64,000 bases of DNA from VAYN01 sp963702075 (GCA_963702075.1 OY969703.1:2666001-2730000); one strand, 5' to 3'. Positions 41,823-50,886 are shown, counted from the first letter of the stretch. Notes: generated by a model not told the origin, from the sequence alone. Numbers and translations: made by a program.

Positions 41823-43130
41823 ATGCCTGAGCCCCGGCTAACCGATCCCCTGCGCAGACCGCTCTTCCGACGCTTGGCGGCCTCGTACACGGTCAACGAG
41901 CTGGGCGACTGGATGGGGATCATCGCCCTCTCGGTGCTGGTCTTCGACCGCACCGACAGCGCCTTGGCGACCGCCGCCCTCTTTCTGGGCACCCGCTTCC
42001 TCCCGGCGCTCTTCGCCCCCGCCCTCGTCGCTCAGGCAGAGCGCCCTCCACCGCGCTTCGCGCTGCCGGTGATCTACTGCGGGGAGGCGGCTGTCTTCGG
42101 CGCCTTGGCGCTTCTAGCCGGCCATTTCTCCCTCGGGCCGGTGATCGCGCTGGCGGCAATCGACGGGGCCCTGGCGCTCGCCGGGCGGGCGCTGACCCGC
42201 GCCGTCGTCGCCACCTCGCTGGAGCCGACCGGCGAGCTGCGCGCCGGCAACGCCCTCCTAAACATCGCTTTCACCGGGGGTGCCGCGATCGGCCCGGCGC
42301 TGGCGGGCCTGCTGGTAGCCGGCTTTGGCGTCCAATCGGCCCTGCTATTGGACGCCGTGTCTTTTTACGTCGTCGCCTGGATCCTCTTCACCGCCGGGGC
42401 GATGCCGCATGCCGAGCCCGAAGAGGGCCGCATGCGCGACCGGGTCCGCGCCGGCCTCGACTACATCCGCGGCGAGACCGTCCTCGCCCGGATCCTCTTC
42501 GCCCAGGGGATTGCCTTCGTCTTCTTCGCCGCCGTGCTCCCGGTCGAGGTCGTCTACGTGAAGGAATCGCTGGGCTCCACCGACACCGGCTACGGCCTGA
42601 TGCTGGCCAGCTGGGGGGTCGGCATGGTTCTCGGCAGCCTGATCTTCGCCCGCATCCGCGAGACCTCTCTCGCCGGTCAGCTGTTCTTCAGCACTCTGGC
42701 GATCGGCGTCGGCTATCTAGGGCTGGCCGTTGCCCCCACGCTTGCGGTCGCCTGCGCGGCCTCGGTGCTGGGCGGCGCCGGCAATGGAGTCCAGTGGGTG
42801 GCGGCGATCTCCGCCGTGCAGGAGCTGACGGCGGAAACGATGCAGGCGCGGGTGATGAGCGTGCTCGAGTCGATCGGGGCGGCGATGCCCGGCATCGGGT
42901 TTGCGCTCGGCGGCCTGGTCGCTGCCCTGGTCAGCCCGCGAATGACGTTTTTAGTGGCGGGTTGCGGGGTAATCGTCATCGTTGTCGTCATGGCTCCGAT
43001 CCTTGGAGCGAATTGGCTAGAGCGCGGTGAGAGCTTTGATGCAGCTGAGCTTGACGACCGTGACGACGTTGTGGTGGAGTTGATCCCCGGGGCCATTTCT
43101 GGCAACCCGACTACGGAGGAGGGACCTTGA
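41823..43130 (+). CDS. Major facilitator superfamily transporter (enterobactin-exporter-like)
   Basis: A 435-aa protein with 12 predicted helices and a TCR/Tet-like pattern (LGDWMGIIALSVLVFDRTDSALATAALFLGTRFLPALFAPALV). Helices 1-6 and 7-12 are split by a charged loop (AEPEEGRMRDRVRAGLDYIRG). The C-terminal tail is acidic. Its TGA overlaps the TTG of the peptide-binding protein (TTGA), so an exporter-like MFS protein is coupled to an importer, which is unusual. Substrate unknown. Confidence 0.88.
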   Translation: MPEPRLTDPLRRPLFRRLAASYTVNELGDWMGIIALSVLVFDRTDSALATAALFLGTRFLPALFAPALVAQAERPPPRFALPVIYCGEAAVFGALALLAGHFSLGPVIALAAIDGALALAGRALTRAVVATSLEPTGELRAGNALLNIAFTGGAAIGPALAGLLVAGFGVQSALLLDAVSFYVVAWILFTAGAMPHAEPEEGRMRDRVRAGLDYIRGETVLARILFAQGIAFVFFAAVLPVEVVYVKESLGSTDTGYGLMLASWGVGMVLGSLIFARIRETSLAGQLFFSTLAIGVGYLGLAVAPTLAVACAASVLGGAGNGVQWVAAISAVQELTAETMQARVMSVLESIGAAMPGIGFALGGLVAALVSPRMTFLVAGCGVIVIVVVMAPILGANWLERGESFDAAELDDRDDVVVELIPGAISGNPTTEEGP

Positions 43131-44791
43131 AGAAGTTTGGGGCAGTTATCGCGGTTCTCGTTGTTGCAGCGGTCGCAGCAGTTGGACTGGTTTCGTGCGG
43201 AAGCGGCGGCAGCAGCTCCACCAGCAGCGGGGGCAGCGGGGAAGGCAAAGAAGGCGGTGTCCTCAACGCCACCTATGCCTCCTTCCCGGACTACTTGGAC
43301 CCACAGCTCTCCTACACGCAGGAAGGTTGGACCGCGATGGGGGACGTCTACATCCCCCTGCTGACCTACAAACACGCCGAAGGCACGGAAGGCAGCGAAG
43401 TCATCCCCGGCCTGGCGAAAGAAATGCCGAAGATCAGCAATGGCGGCAAGACCTACACGCTCTTCCTCCGACCGGGACTCAAATACTCCAACGGCGAACC
43501 GGTCAAAGCCTCTGACTTCCCCTACGCCGTCGAACGCTGCTTCAAGCTCAACTCCGGCGGTTCGGTCTTCTACACGAGCATCGTCGGCGCCCAGAAGTTC
43601 GCCGAAACCAAGCAGGGCGGCATCCCCGGCATCAAAACCAACGACAAGACCGGGGAAATCAAAATCGAACTTGAAAAACCGCGAGGCACCTTCAACAACG
43701 AGCTAGGCCTGATGTTCGTCGCCCCGGTTCCGCAGGGGACGCCGATGGAAGACCTCTCGGCCAAGCCGCCCCCCGGCACCGGGCCCTACATGATCACCAA
43801 ATCGCAGCCGGGCCGAGGCTGGGAATACGAACGAAACCCGTACTGGGCGAAAGCCAACTCGAAAGCGATGCCGGAATACCCCAGCGGCAACGTCGACGGG
43901 GCCAAGATCACGATCGTCCGCAACCCGGACACCCAGGTCAACGACATCGAACAGGGCAAATACGACTGGATGGAGAACCCGCCGCCGGCGAGCCGCTACG
44001 CGCAGGTCAAAGAACAGTTCGAAGGCAGTCAGTTCAAGGTCGTCCCGACGATCAGCACCTACTACTTCTGGATGAACACGACGGCGCCGCCGTTCAACGA
44101 CCCCAAAGTGCGGCAGGCGGTCAACTACGCGATCGACCCGGCGGCGCTGGAACGGATCTACGCCGGCCAGATCGAAGCCAGTCACCAGATCCTCCCCAAC
44201 GGGATGCCCGGGCACAAGGCGTTCGACCTCTACCCGCACAGCATGTCGAAAGCCAAAGAAATGCTCGAAGAAGCGAATCCGTCGGACAAGAACATCACGG
44301 TCTGGACGGACACCGAAAGCCCGAACAAAGAAGCGGGCGAATACTACGAAGGGGTGCTCAGCGAACTCGGCTTCACGACGAAACTGAAGGAGATCAACGC
44401 CGACAACTACTTCACGGTGATCGGCAACCTCTCGACCCCCGATCTCGACACCGGCTGGTCGGACTGGTTCCAGGACTACCCGCACCCGAACGACTTCTTC
44501 CAGCCGCTGCTGGCCGGGGAAAGCATCCTCAAGACCAACAACGGCAACTTCGCCCAGATCGACGAACCGAGCCTGAACAAGGAAATCACCGAACTCAGGG
44601 AAGAACTGCTCGAACCCGAACAGGAAAAGAAGTACTCCGAACTGGACAAGAAATACATGGAACTGGCGCCGTGGGCTCCCTACGGGCAGCGCACGTTAAG
44701 TACCTTCGTCTCCAGCGCCATCGACCTGGAAAGCGTCATCTTCAATCCGACGTTCGGTCACTACCTGACCAGCTTCGAATTCAACGAATAG
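43127..44791 (+). CDS. Peptide ABC transporter substrate-binding lipoprotein
   Basis: A 554-aa SBP_bac_5-family protein. A lipoprotein signal (MKKFGAVIAVLVVAAVAAVG then LVSC) places the lipidated cysteine at 24, followed by a serine/glycine linker. Domain blocks include SNGEPVKASDFPYAVERCF, the substrate-domain hallmark, and later FNDPKVRQAVNYAIDPAALERIYAGQ. It captures oligopeptides or similar and feeds the permeases downstream. The TTG start at 43127 is supported by a very strong GGAGGAGGGA ribosome site and overlaps the MFS stop. Confidence 0.94.
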   Translation: MKKFGAVIAVLVVAAVAAVGLVSCGSGGSSSTSSGGSGEGKEGGVLNATYASFPDYLDPQLSYTQEGWTAMGDVYIPLLTYKHAEGTEGSEVIPGLAKEMPKISNGGKTYTLFLRPGLKYSNGEPVKASDFPYAVERCFKLNSGGSVFYTSIVGAQKFAETKQGGIPGIKTNDKTGEIKIELEKPRGTFNNELGLMFVAPVPQGTPMEDLSAKPPPGTGPYMITKSQPGRGWEYERNPYWAKANSKAMPEYPSGNVDGAKITIVRNPDTQVNDIEQGKYDWMENPPPASRYAQVKEQFEGSQFKVVPTISTYYFWMNTTAPPFNDPKVRQAVNYAIDPAALERIYAGQIEASHQILPNGMPGHKAFDLYPHSMSKAKEMLEEANPSDKNITVWTDTESPNKEAGEYYEGVLSELGFTTKLKEINADNYFTVIGNLSTPDLDTGWSDWFQDYPHPNDFFQPLLAGESILKTNNGNFAQIDEPSLNKEITELREELLEPEQEKKYSELDKKYMELAPWAPYGQRTLSTFVSSAIDLESVIFNPTFGHYLTSFEFNE

Positions 44792-44815
44792 GGCCGGGAA
44801 TTAGGAGGGGCAAAA

Positions 44816-45910
44816 GTGGCGATCGACCCCCAGCCCGAGGCAGCGCTTCCGGCTGGGGGCGCCCCGACCGCAGTCCCGGCGGAGCCTGAAGGCGGCTCCG
44901 CCGGGTACGGCCCTTGGCGGCTGGCGCTGCGGCGCTTCCTGCGCAACCGCGTCGCGGTGGCTTTCCTCGTCCTCTTCTTCCTGATCGTCCTCTTCGTGCT
45001 GGCGGCTCCGCTGTGGGCGCACCACGTCGCCCACACCGGTCCGAACGAGACCCACACGCTGGAAAAACTCCACGTCAACGGCGAAGCCCGGGAAGTGGTC
45101 ACGCCGGAAGGGAAACCGATCGGCCCCCAACTGTTCGAAGCCGACGGCAAGTTCTTCCTCGGCGCCGACAGCCGGCTCGGCCGCGACGAGATGGTGCGGC
45201 TGATGTACGGGGGACGGACCTCGCTGCTGATCGGGGTGATCTCGGGGCTGATCACGACCCTCCTCGCCGTCGTCCTCGGCCTCCTTGCCGGCTATTACAA
45301 GGGCTGGGTCGACGCGGTGATCGCGAGGACGCTCGACGTGCTCTGGTCCTTGCCGGTACTGCTCTTCGGGATCGCGATCGGAACCTCGCTGGCGCTGGGC
45401 GGGGTCAGCATCGGGCCGATCCACATCGAAGGCGGCTCGATCTGGGTGCCGATCCTGATCATCTCGATCTTCTACACGCCCTACGTCGCGCGTCCGATTC
45501 GCGGCGAAGTCCTCTCACTCGGCGAAAAAGAGTTCGTCGAGGCGGCCGTCGCCCAGGGAGCCGGGCCGCTGCGGGTGATGTTCGGCGAGCTCCTCCCCAA
45601 CCTCGCCTCGACGATCGTCGTCTTCTTCGCCCTCAACATCGCCAACAACATGCTCTTCGAGGCGGCGCTGTCGTTCCTCGGCGCCGGCGTGCAGCCGCCG
45701 AACTCCTCCTGGGGGACGATGATCACCGTCGGCGAGGAGCTGCTGACCACGCAGCCGCTGCTGGCGATCATCCCCGGGGTGATGATCATGCTGACCGTGC
45801 TCTCGCTGAACATCGTCGGCGACGGGCTACGTGACGCGCTCGACCCGCGCTCGAAGGTGCGGCTCGAGGCCAAAACCGGGATCGCAGAGCCCGAGGGAGC
45901 CACCATCTGA
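44816..45910 (+). CDS. Peptide ABC permease, DppC/OppC-type
   Basis: A 364-aa protein. A proline/glutamate-rich N-terminal tail precedes helix 1 (about 46-66), the OppC-N insertion, then the BPD_transp_1 domain with EFVEAAVAQGAGPLRVMFGELLPNLA, the EAA loop contacting the ATPases. Start is GTG 44816 after AGGAGGGG. It comes before the DppB-type gene, the reverse of the canonical dppB-dppC order. Its TGA overlaps the next ATG by one base. Confidence 0.93.
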   Translation: MAIDPQPEAALPAGGAPTAVPAEPEGGSAGYGPWRLALRRFLRNRVAVAFLVLFFLIVLFVLAAPLWAHHVAHTGPNETHTLEKLHVNGEAREVVTPEGKPIGPQLFEADGKFFLGADSRLGRDEMVRLMYGGRTSLLIGVISGLITTLLAVVLGLLAGYYKGWVDAVIARTLDVLWSLPVLLFGIAIGTSLALGGVSIGPIHIEGGSIWVPILIISIFYTPYVARPIRGEVLSLGEKEFVEAAVAQGAGPLRVMFGELLPNLASTIVVFFALNIANNMLFEAALSFLGAGVQPPNSSWGTMITVGEELLTTQPLLAIIPGVMIMLTVLSLNIVGDGLRDALDPRSKVRLEAKTGIAEPEGATI

Positions 45911-46869
45911 TGCTCCGTTTCATCGTCAGGCGTGTGGTCGGAATGGTCTTCGTCCTCTTCGTCGTCTCCATCCTCGTCTTCCTGATCTTCAACGTGATCC
46001 CGAACTCGCCGCCGGCGCAGCGGCTGGCCGGCAAGAACGCGACCCCCACCCTGGTCAAGAGCATCGAAGAAGAATGGGGCTTCGACGAACCGCTGCCGAC
46101 CCAGTACACGACGATGATGAAGAAGGTCTTCAACGGCGAATTGATCCAGTATTCGCCGCGTATCCCGGTCGATGACCGGATCAAAGAAGGCATTCCGGCG
46201 ACCCTTTCGCTCAGCATCGGCGCCGGGATCATCTGGCTCGCCTTTGGCCTTCTGCTCGGCTACATGTCGGCGATCAGGGCGGGTGGCTGGCTCGACCGCA
46301 TCCTCACCGGCGTGGCAGTGGCGGGCATCTCGATCCCGGTCTTCCTCCTCGCCCCGGTTCTCATCTACTTCCTCACCTACAAGCTCGAAATCTTCCCCAA
46401 CGGGGGCTACGTCGGCTGGACGGAAGACCCGTGGGGGTGGCTCCAGCACATGATCCTGCCCTGGTTCACGCTGGCGGTGCTCTCGATCGGGTTCTACAGC
46501 CGGGTCCTGCGCTCGAACATGCTCGACGTGATGAACGAGGACTACGTGCGGACCGCCCGGGCGAAGGGGTTGAGTGAGCGCAAGGTGATGACCCGGCACG
46601 TGCTGCGCAACTCGCTGATCCCAATCACCACCCTCTTCGGGCTCGACTTCGGGGCCACCATCGCCGGCACCGCGATCATCACCGAAGTGCTCTTCAACAT
46701 CGAAGGGATCGGCAGCTACGCGGCGGAATCGATCGGCAAACTCGAACTGCCGCCGATCATGGGCATCACCCTCTACGGGGCCTTCTTCGTCGTCTTCATC
46801 AACGCCCTCGTCGACATCGCCTACGCCTACCTCGACCCGCGGGTGCGGCTGGGGAGCACGGCGCGATGA
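45910..46869 (+). CDS. Peptide ABC permease, DppB/OppB-type
   Basis: A 319-aa protein with six helices: N-terminal RFIVRRVVGMVFVLFVVSILVFLIFNVIP, later GYMSAIRAGGWLDRI and the EAA motif EDYVRTARAKGLSERKVMTRHVLRNSLIP. It pairs with the DppC-type protein. The end overlaps the ATPase start by 4 bases (ATGA). Confidence 0.94.
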   Translation: MLRFIVRRVVGMVFVLFVVSILVFLIFNVIPNSPPAQRLAGKNATPTLVKSIEEEWGFDEPLPTQYTTMMKKVFNGELIQYSPRIPVDDRIKEGIPATLSLSIGAGIIWLAFGLLLGYMSAIRAGGWLDRILTGVAVAGISIPVFLLAPVLIYFLTYKLEIFPNGGYVGWTEDPWGWLQHMILPWFTLAVLSIGFYSRVLRSNMLDVMNEDYVRTARAKGLSERKVMTRHVLRNSLIPITTLFGLDFGATIAGTAIITEVLFNIEGIGSYAAESIGKLELPPIMGITLYGAFFVVFINALVDIAYAYLDPRVRLGSTAR

Positions 46870-47918
46870 GTGCCAAACCGATCCTCTCCGTCCGCGACCT
46901 GCGGGTCGGCTTCGCGACCGAAGGCGGCTTGCTGCAGGCGGTCGACGGGGTCAACTTCGACCTCTCCCCGGGCGAAGTGCTGGCGATCGTCGGCGAGTCG
47001 GGCTCGGGCAAGAGCGTCACCGCGCAGACGATGATCGGCCTCACCCGCTCGAAAAATTCACGGATCGAGGGCTCGGTCAAGCTCGAGGGCGAGGAGCTGC
47101 TGGAGGCGGACGACGCGACGATGCGGAGGCTGCGGGGGGAGAAGATCGGGATGGTCTTCCAGGATCCGATGACCTCGTTCAACCCGGTCTACCGCCTCGG
47201 TGCCCAGATCGTCGAGGCGATCCGCGCCCACCGGGAAGACATCGGCAAGCAGCAAGCGCGGCAGCGGGTGATCGAGCTCTTCGAGTCGGTCGGGATTCCG
47301 AACGCGGAGCGGCGGGTCGACAGCTACCCGCACGAGTTCTCGGGCGGGATGCGACAGCGGGCGATGATCGCGATGGCGCTGGCACTCGAGCCGGAGGTGC
47401 TGATCGCCGATGAGCCGACGACCGCCCTCGACGTGACGATCCAGGCGCAGATCCTGCACCTGCTCGAGGACCTCAACCGCGAGCGCGGCCTGGCGACGAT
47501 CCTGATCACCCACGATCTCGGCGTCGTCGCCGAGGTGGCCGACCGGGTGCTGGTGATGTACGCGGGGCGGGTGGTCGAGGAAGGGACGCTCGACGAGATC
47601 TTCTACGACCCCCAGCACCCCTACACCTGGGGCCTGATGGGCTCGCTGACCCGGCTCGACCGGCCGCGGCCGCACCGGCTGCCGCAGATCGCCGGCTCAC
47701 CGCCCTCGCTGCTTGACCTGCCACAGGGCTGCCCGTTCCGGCCCCGCTGCCCGCACGAGTTCTCCAAGTGCTCGGAGTACCCCGGCCTGGAGGCACGGCT
47801 GACCGAGGCGCCGGACCACCGCGACCGCTGCTGGCTGAACCCCGAGGAGAAGCGCCAGAAGCGCCAGGTCGAAGGGCAGATCGGGCTCGAGGCGCCGGAG
47901 GCGGTCTCGCGCGGATGA
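46866..47918 (+). CDS. Peptide ABC ATPase, DppD/OppD-type
   Basis: A 350-aa ATPase. Walker A GESGSGKS, Q-loop VFQDPMTSFNPVYRLG, signature FSGGMRQR, Walker B LIADEPTTALD, H-loop ITHDLG and the C-terminal oligo_HPY region with a four-cysteine cluster (GCPFRPRCPHEFSKC) that in relatives binds an iron-sulfur cluster. The end overlaps the next ATPase by 4 bases. Confidence 0.95.
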   Translation: MSAKPILSVRDLRVGFATEGGLLQAVDGVNFDLSPGEVLAIVGESGSGKSVTAQTMIGLTRSKNSRIEGSVKLEGEELLEADDATMRRLRGEKIGMVFQDPMTSFNPVYRLGAQIVEAIRAHREDIGKQQARQRVIELFESVGIPNAERRVDSYPHEFSGGMRQRAMIAMALALEPEVLIADEPTTALDVTIQAQILHLLEDLNRERGLATILITHDLGVVAEVADRVLVMYAGRVVEEGTLDEIFYDPQHPYTWGLMGSLTRLDRPRPHRLPQIAGSPPSLLDLPQGCPFRPRCPHEFSKCSEYPGLEARLTEAPDHRDRCWLNPEEKRQKRQVEGQIGLEAPEAVSRG

Positions 47919-48766
47919 GCGCGGACGGGAGAAACCCCAGCGGGGCGCTGCTCGAGGTCAGCGACCTCGTCAAGCACTTCCCGGTCAAGCGCGGGATCCT
48001 GATCGACCGCGAAGTCGACCAGGTGCGGGCGGTCGACGGGATCAGCTTCGACGTCCAGCGCGGCGAGACGCTCGGCCTGGTCGGAGAGTCCGGCAGCGGC
48101 AAGTCGACCGCTTGTCGGGCGGTGCTGCAGTTGATCAAGCCGACCTCGGGCTCGGTCAAGTTCGAAGGCCGCGAGATCGCCGGCCTCGGCCGCCGCCAGA
48201 TGCGGCCGCTGCGGCGGGAGATGCAGATGATCTTCCAGGACCCCTACGCCTCGCTCAACCCGCGCAAACGAATCGGCCAGATCGTCGGCGACCCGCTGAA
48301 GCTGCAGGGGGTGGCGAAAGGCTCGGACCTGCGGCGGCAGGTGCAGGAGCTGCTCGAGCGCGTCGGCCTCGCCAGCGAGCATGTGAATCGATACCCGCAC
48401 GAGTTCTCCGGTGGCCAGCGGCAGCGGATCGGGATCGCCCGGGCGCTGGCGCTGAAACCGAAGCTGGTGATCTGCGACGAGCCGGTCTCCGCCCTCGACG
48501 TCTCGATCCAGGCGCAGATCGTCAACCTGCTCGACGACCTCCAGGACGAGCTCGGCCTCACCTACCTCTTCGTCGCCCACGACATCGGCGTCGTCCGCCA
48601 CATCTCCGACCGGATCGCAGTGATGAACGAAGGCAGGATCGTCGAGCAGGGGACGGCGGATCAGGTCTGCGAGCACCCGAAGGACGATTACACGAAGAAA
48701 CTGCTGGCGGCGGTGCCGATCCCGGACCCGCGCGAGAGCCGGGAACGCAGAGAGGCGAAGGTTTAG
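47915..48766 (+). CDS. Peptide ABC ATPase, DppF/OppF-type
   Basis: A 283-aa ATPase with Walker A GESGSGKST, Q-loop IFQDPYASLNPRKRIG, signature FSGGQRQR, Walker B VICDEPVSALD and FVAHDIGVVRHISDR. It lacks most of the oligo_HPY cysteine extension found in DppD. The gene is the last of a tightly overlapping five-gene importer set. Start at ATG 47915 inside ATGA. A 48-bp gap with no clear terminator precedes the ligase gene. Confidence 0.95.
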   Translation: MSADGRNPSGALLEVSDLVKHFPVKRGILIDREVDQVRAVDGISFDVQRGETLGLVGESGSGKSTACRAVLQLIKPTSGSVKFEGREIAGLGRRQMRPLRREMQMIFQDPYASLNPRKRIGQIVGDPLKLQGVAKGSDLRRQVQELLERVGLASEHVNRYPHEFSGGQRQRIGIARALALKPKLVICDEPVSALDVSIQAQIVNLLDDLQDELGLTYLFVAHDIGVVRHISDRIAVMNEGRIVEQGTADQVCEHPKDDYTKKLLAAVPIPDPRESRERREAKV

Positions 48767-48814
48767 GGGAGGGGGTCCCGCGCTCCCTTTCACAGTTTCG
48801 TAAGGTCGCGTTTG

Positions 48815-49765
48815 ATGGGTTTGCCGCTTTCGCCGCCGATCAAGCCGCAGCTTGCGCTTACCCGCAAACAGCTGCCCGAGGGGGAGGATTGGGCTTATGA
48901 GCCGAAGTTGGATGGGTTTCGGGCGATTGTTTTTGTCGATGGGGATGAGGCGTATATCCAGTCTCGCGGAGGGAAAGACCTGAATCGGTATTTCCCCGAG
49001 CTGAGCTTTGCGCCGGGGCGATGGGTGCTCGATGGGGAGCTGGTGATTCGGGATGCTGAGGGGAACCTCGAATTCGACTCGCTGCAGGAACGGATCCATC
49101 CGGCGCAGTCGCGGATCGAAAAGCTCTCAGAGGAGATCCCCGCCGGCTACATCGTCTTCGACCTGCTGGCCGAGGGGGACGAGGTGTTGTGCGAGCGGCC
49201 GCTGCGGGAGCGGCGCGAGCGACTGGAGGCGATCGCTAAGCAAGCGGATCTGGAGCTGACCCCGCTCACCACCGATGCCGCGCAGGCCGAGAGGTGGCTT
49301 GGCAGCATCGAGGGGGTGATGGCGAAGGACCTGAGTGCGCCCTACGTCCAGGGCAAGCGCAAAGGGATGGCAAAGGTCAAGCGGGAGCGGACGATCGACT
49401 GCGTGGTGATGGGCTGGCGGCCCGGCAAAGAAGAGGGCACCGTCGGCTCGCTGATCCTCGGCCTCTACGACGACGACGAGTTGCGCACCGTCGGCCATAT
49501 CTCCGGCTTCTCCAAAGCGGCGAAACAGAGCATGCGGGCGATGCTGGCGCCGCTGGAGACGGGCGAGAGCGGGGCGGCTGAGCCGAGCCGGTGGACTGGC
49601 GGGCGGGAGCTGGAGTGGGTCGAGTTGCGGCCGGAGCTGGTGATCGAGGTTGGTTATGACCATGCGGCTTCGGGGCGGATTCGACATGGAGCTCGGTTCC
49701 ATCGGTTTCGGGACGACAAAGCGCCGAGGGAGTGCAGGTTCGAGCAGTTGGATGAAGGGGGCTAG
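48815..49765 (+). CDS. ligC: ATP-dependent DNA ligase (LigC-like)
   Basis: A 316-aa ligase. The adenylation lysine is Lys31 in YEPKLDGFRA (KxDGxR), with LDGELVI (motif III), FDLLA (motif IIIa), GVMAKDL (motif IV) and MAKVKRERTIDCVV (motif V). The OB-fold completes at about 300. No polymerase, nuclease or Ku domain is present, so it is a stand-alone ligase as LigC1/LigC2. It converges on a LexA-box radical SAM gene; the ends overlap by 4 bases. Early codons have lower GC than the rest. Confidence 0.92.
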   Translation: MGLPLSPPIKPQLALTRKQLPEGEDWAYEPKLDGFRAIVFVDGDEAYIQSRGGKDLNRYFPELSFAPGRWVLDGELVIRDAEGNLEFDSLQERIHPAQSRIEKLSEEIPAGYIVFDLLAEGDEVLCERPLRERRERLEAIAKQADLELTPLTTDAAQAERWLGSIEGVMAKDLSAPYVQGKRKGMAKVKRERTIDCVVMGWRPGKEEGTVGSLILGLYDDDELRTVGHISGFSKAAKQSMRAMLAPLETGESGAAEPSRWTGGRELEWVELRPELVIEVGYDHAASGRIRHGARFHRFRDDKAPRECRFEQLDEGG

Positions 49766-50817
49766 AAAAAAGCCTGCTGGACGGGGGCGCTCTGGCGGGC
49801 GGGTCCTGTCTCCGATCGGGGGCTCTCCCTACCGGGAGAGTCCTCCCGATCGTCGCCACCCGCCCGAGGTGCGGCTTGCCCAGGCGTCGTTCTTCGGGAG
49901 CGGCCCCAGCTCTTGAGGGCGCGGGTGGTGCGGCGGCGTTGCTCAGGTTGCAGATAGGACCTTCCTCGGTAGAGCTGTTCGTATTTCGGGAGTAGGTCGG
50001 GGCGTTTGGTTTCTAGCCAGGCGAAGAAGACGTCCTTGACCTCGCCGCGGAGGTGGAGGGCGACGCCGGTCAGGAAGCTGGCGTCGGCTTTTTTGGCTCG
50101 TTCGAGGATCGGTTGGACCTGCTCAGGCTGGTCGTTGATGCCGGGCATCAGCGGGGCGACCAGGACGCCGGATTCGATGCCGCGGGCGCGCAGCTCGGCG
50201 ACGGCGTCGAGGCGCGCTGCCGGGCTCGGCGTATGCGGCTCGGTCGCTCGCCAGGCCGCCTCGTCCAAGGTCGGCACCGAGAGGTTGACCGAGACCGGCA
50301 CCTTCTTCGCCATCCGCTCGAAGATCTCGATGTCCCGCAGCACCAGCGGCGACTTCGTCAGCACGGTGACCGGGGTCTCGGCCTCCTCCAGCGCCTCGAG
50401 GATCTCGGGCATGAACCGGTAGCGGCTCTCAACCCACTGGTAAGGGTCGGTGTTGGTCCCCAGCGCCACCAGCTCCCGCCGCCAGCTCGGTCGCTTCAGC
50501 TCCGCCCGCACCAGCTCCGGCACGTTGACCTTGACCACGATCTCCCGCTCGAAGTCCTCCCCGGGGCCGAAGTCGAGGTAGTTATGAGTGCTGCGGGCAA
50601 AACAAAATTTGCAGGCATGAGTGCATCCCCGGAAGGGGTTGATCGTCCAGCGGAAGCCGAAGCGGTCCCCCGGCACGTGGTTCAGCGCCGAGCGGGCGCG
50701 GACCTCGTGGAAGTTGATCCCCATCGCCTCCGGCGCGTCGAAGGTGCGGACGACGGTCCCGTCCCCAACCCCCGGCAATCGCAGGTCGTTCTCGACTCGC
50801 TGCTCATCCCACCGCAT
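49762..50817 (-). CDS. Rv2578c-like radical SAM protein (SplB-related), SOS-box controlled
   Basis: A 351-aa protein. The iron-sulfur cysteines are Cys65, Cys69 and Cys72 in RGCTHACKFCFAR. Other blocks are NPFRG, ALGTNTDPYQWVESRYR and VTVLTKSPLVLRD, as in the family that includes M. tuberculosis Rv2578c and is distantly related to spore photoproduct lyase. A consensus LexA box lies two bases upstream of ATG 50817, making DNA-damage induction likely. The C-terminal tail (318-341) is encoded by an inverted repeat homologous to one in dnaX. GTG 50835 is an alternative start. Confidence 0.9.
   Translation of the reverse strand: MRWDEQRVENDLRLPGVGDGTVVRTFDAPEAMGINFHEVRARSALNHVPGDRFGFRWTINPFRGCTHACKFCFARSTHNYLDFGPGEDFEREIVVKVNVPELVRAELKRPSWRRELVALGTNTDPYQWVESRYRFMPEILEALEEAETPVTVLTKSPLVLRDIEIFERMAKKVPVSVNLSVPTLDEAAWRATEPHTPSPAARLDAVAELRARGIESGVLVAPLMPGINDQPEQVQPILERAKKADASFLTGVALHLRGEVKDVFFAWLETKRPDLLPKYEQLYRGRSYLQPEQRRRTTRALKSWGRSRRTTPGQAAPRAGGDDREDSPGRESPRSETGPARQSAPVQQAFF
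49796..49866. repeat. In-frame nested inverted repeat, GGGTCCTG class
   Basis: CGGGCGGGT/ACCCGCCCG outer arms (49796-49804, 49858-49866), CGATCGGG/CCCGATCG (49813-49820, 49845-49852) and CTCTCCC-TACC-GGGAGAG (49823-49840). It encodes part of the radical SAM C-terminal tail. The ends match the dnaX element at 24742-24820, with different centres but the same frame and direction: both read AGG-D near the start and (S/T)GPA near the end. Confidence 0.88.
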
Positions 50818-50818
50818 A

Positions 50819-50832
50819 CGAACATATGTTCG
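50819..50832. promoter_or_regulatory. LexA (SOS) box
   Basis: CGAACATATGTTCG, a perfect 14-bp palindrome identical to the Gram-positive/actinobacterial LexA consensus. It sits two bases before the ATG of the radical SAM gene, so LexA would block the promoter or start of a leaderless transcript. Confidence 0.9.
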
Positions 50833-50840
50833 CACACGAT

Positions 50841-50885
50841 TCAGCTGTTCCTTTTCCTCGCTATACCGGCAAAAGGAACAGCTGA
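50841..50885. repeat. Long inverted repeat, CGG-ATAGC-GAG loop class
   Basis: Perfect 15-bp arms (50841-50855, 50871-50885) around CCTCGCTATACCGGC. On the reverse strand the loop is GCCGGTATAGCGAGG, comparable to ATCGGGAGATAGCCGAG in the element at 63077. It lies between ytoQ and the LexA box, so both genes' ends adjoin it. Confidence 0.88.
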
Positions 50886-50886
50886 G

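Noticed and set aside
48767..48814. Hairpin after the peptide importer genes
   Set aside because: G- and C-rich runs are present but arms do not pair convincingly.
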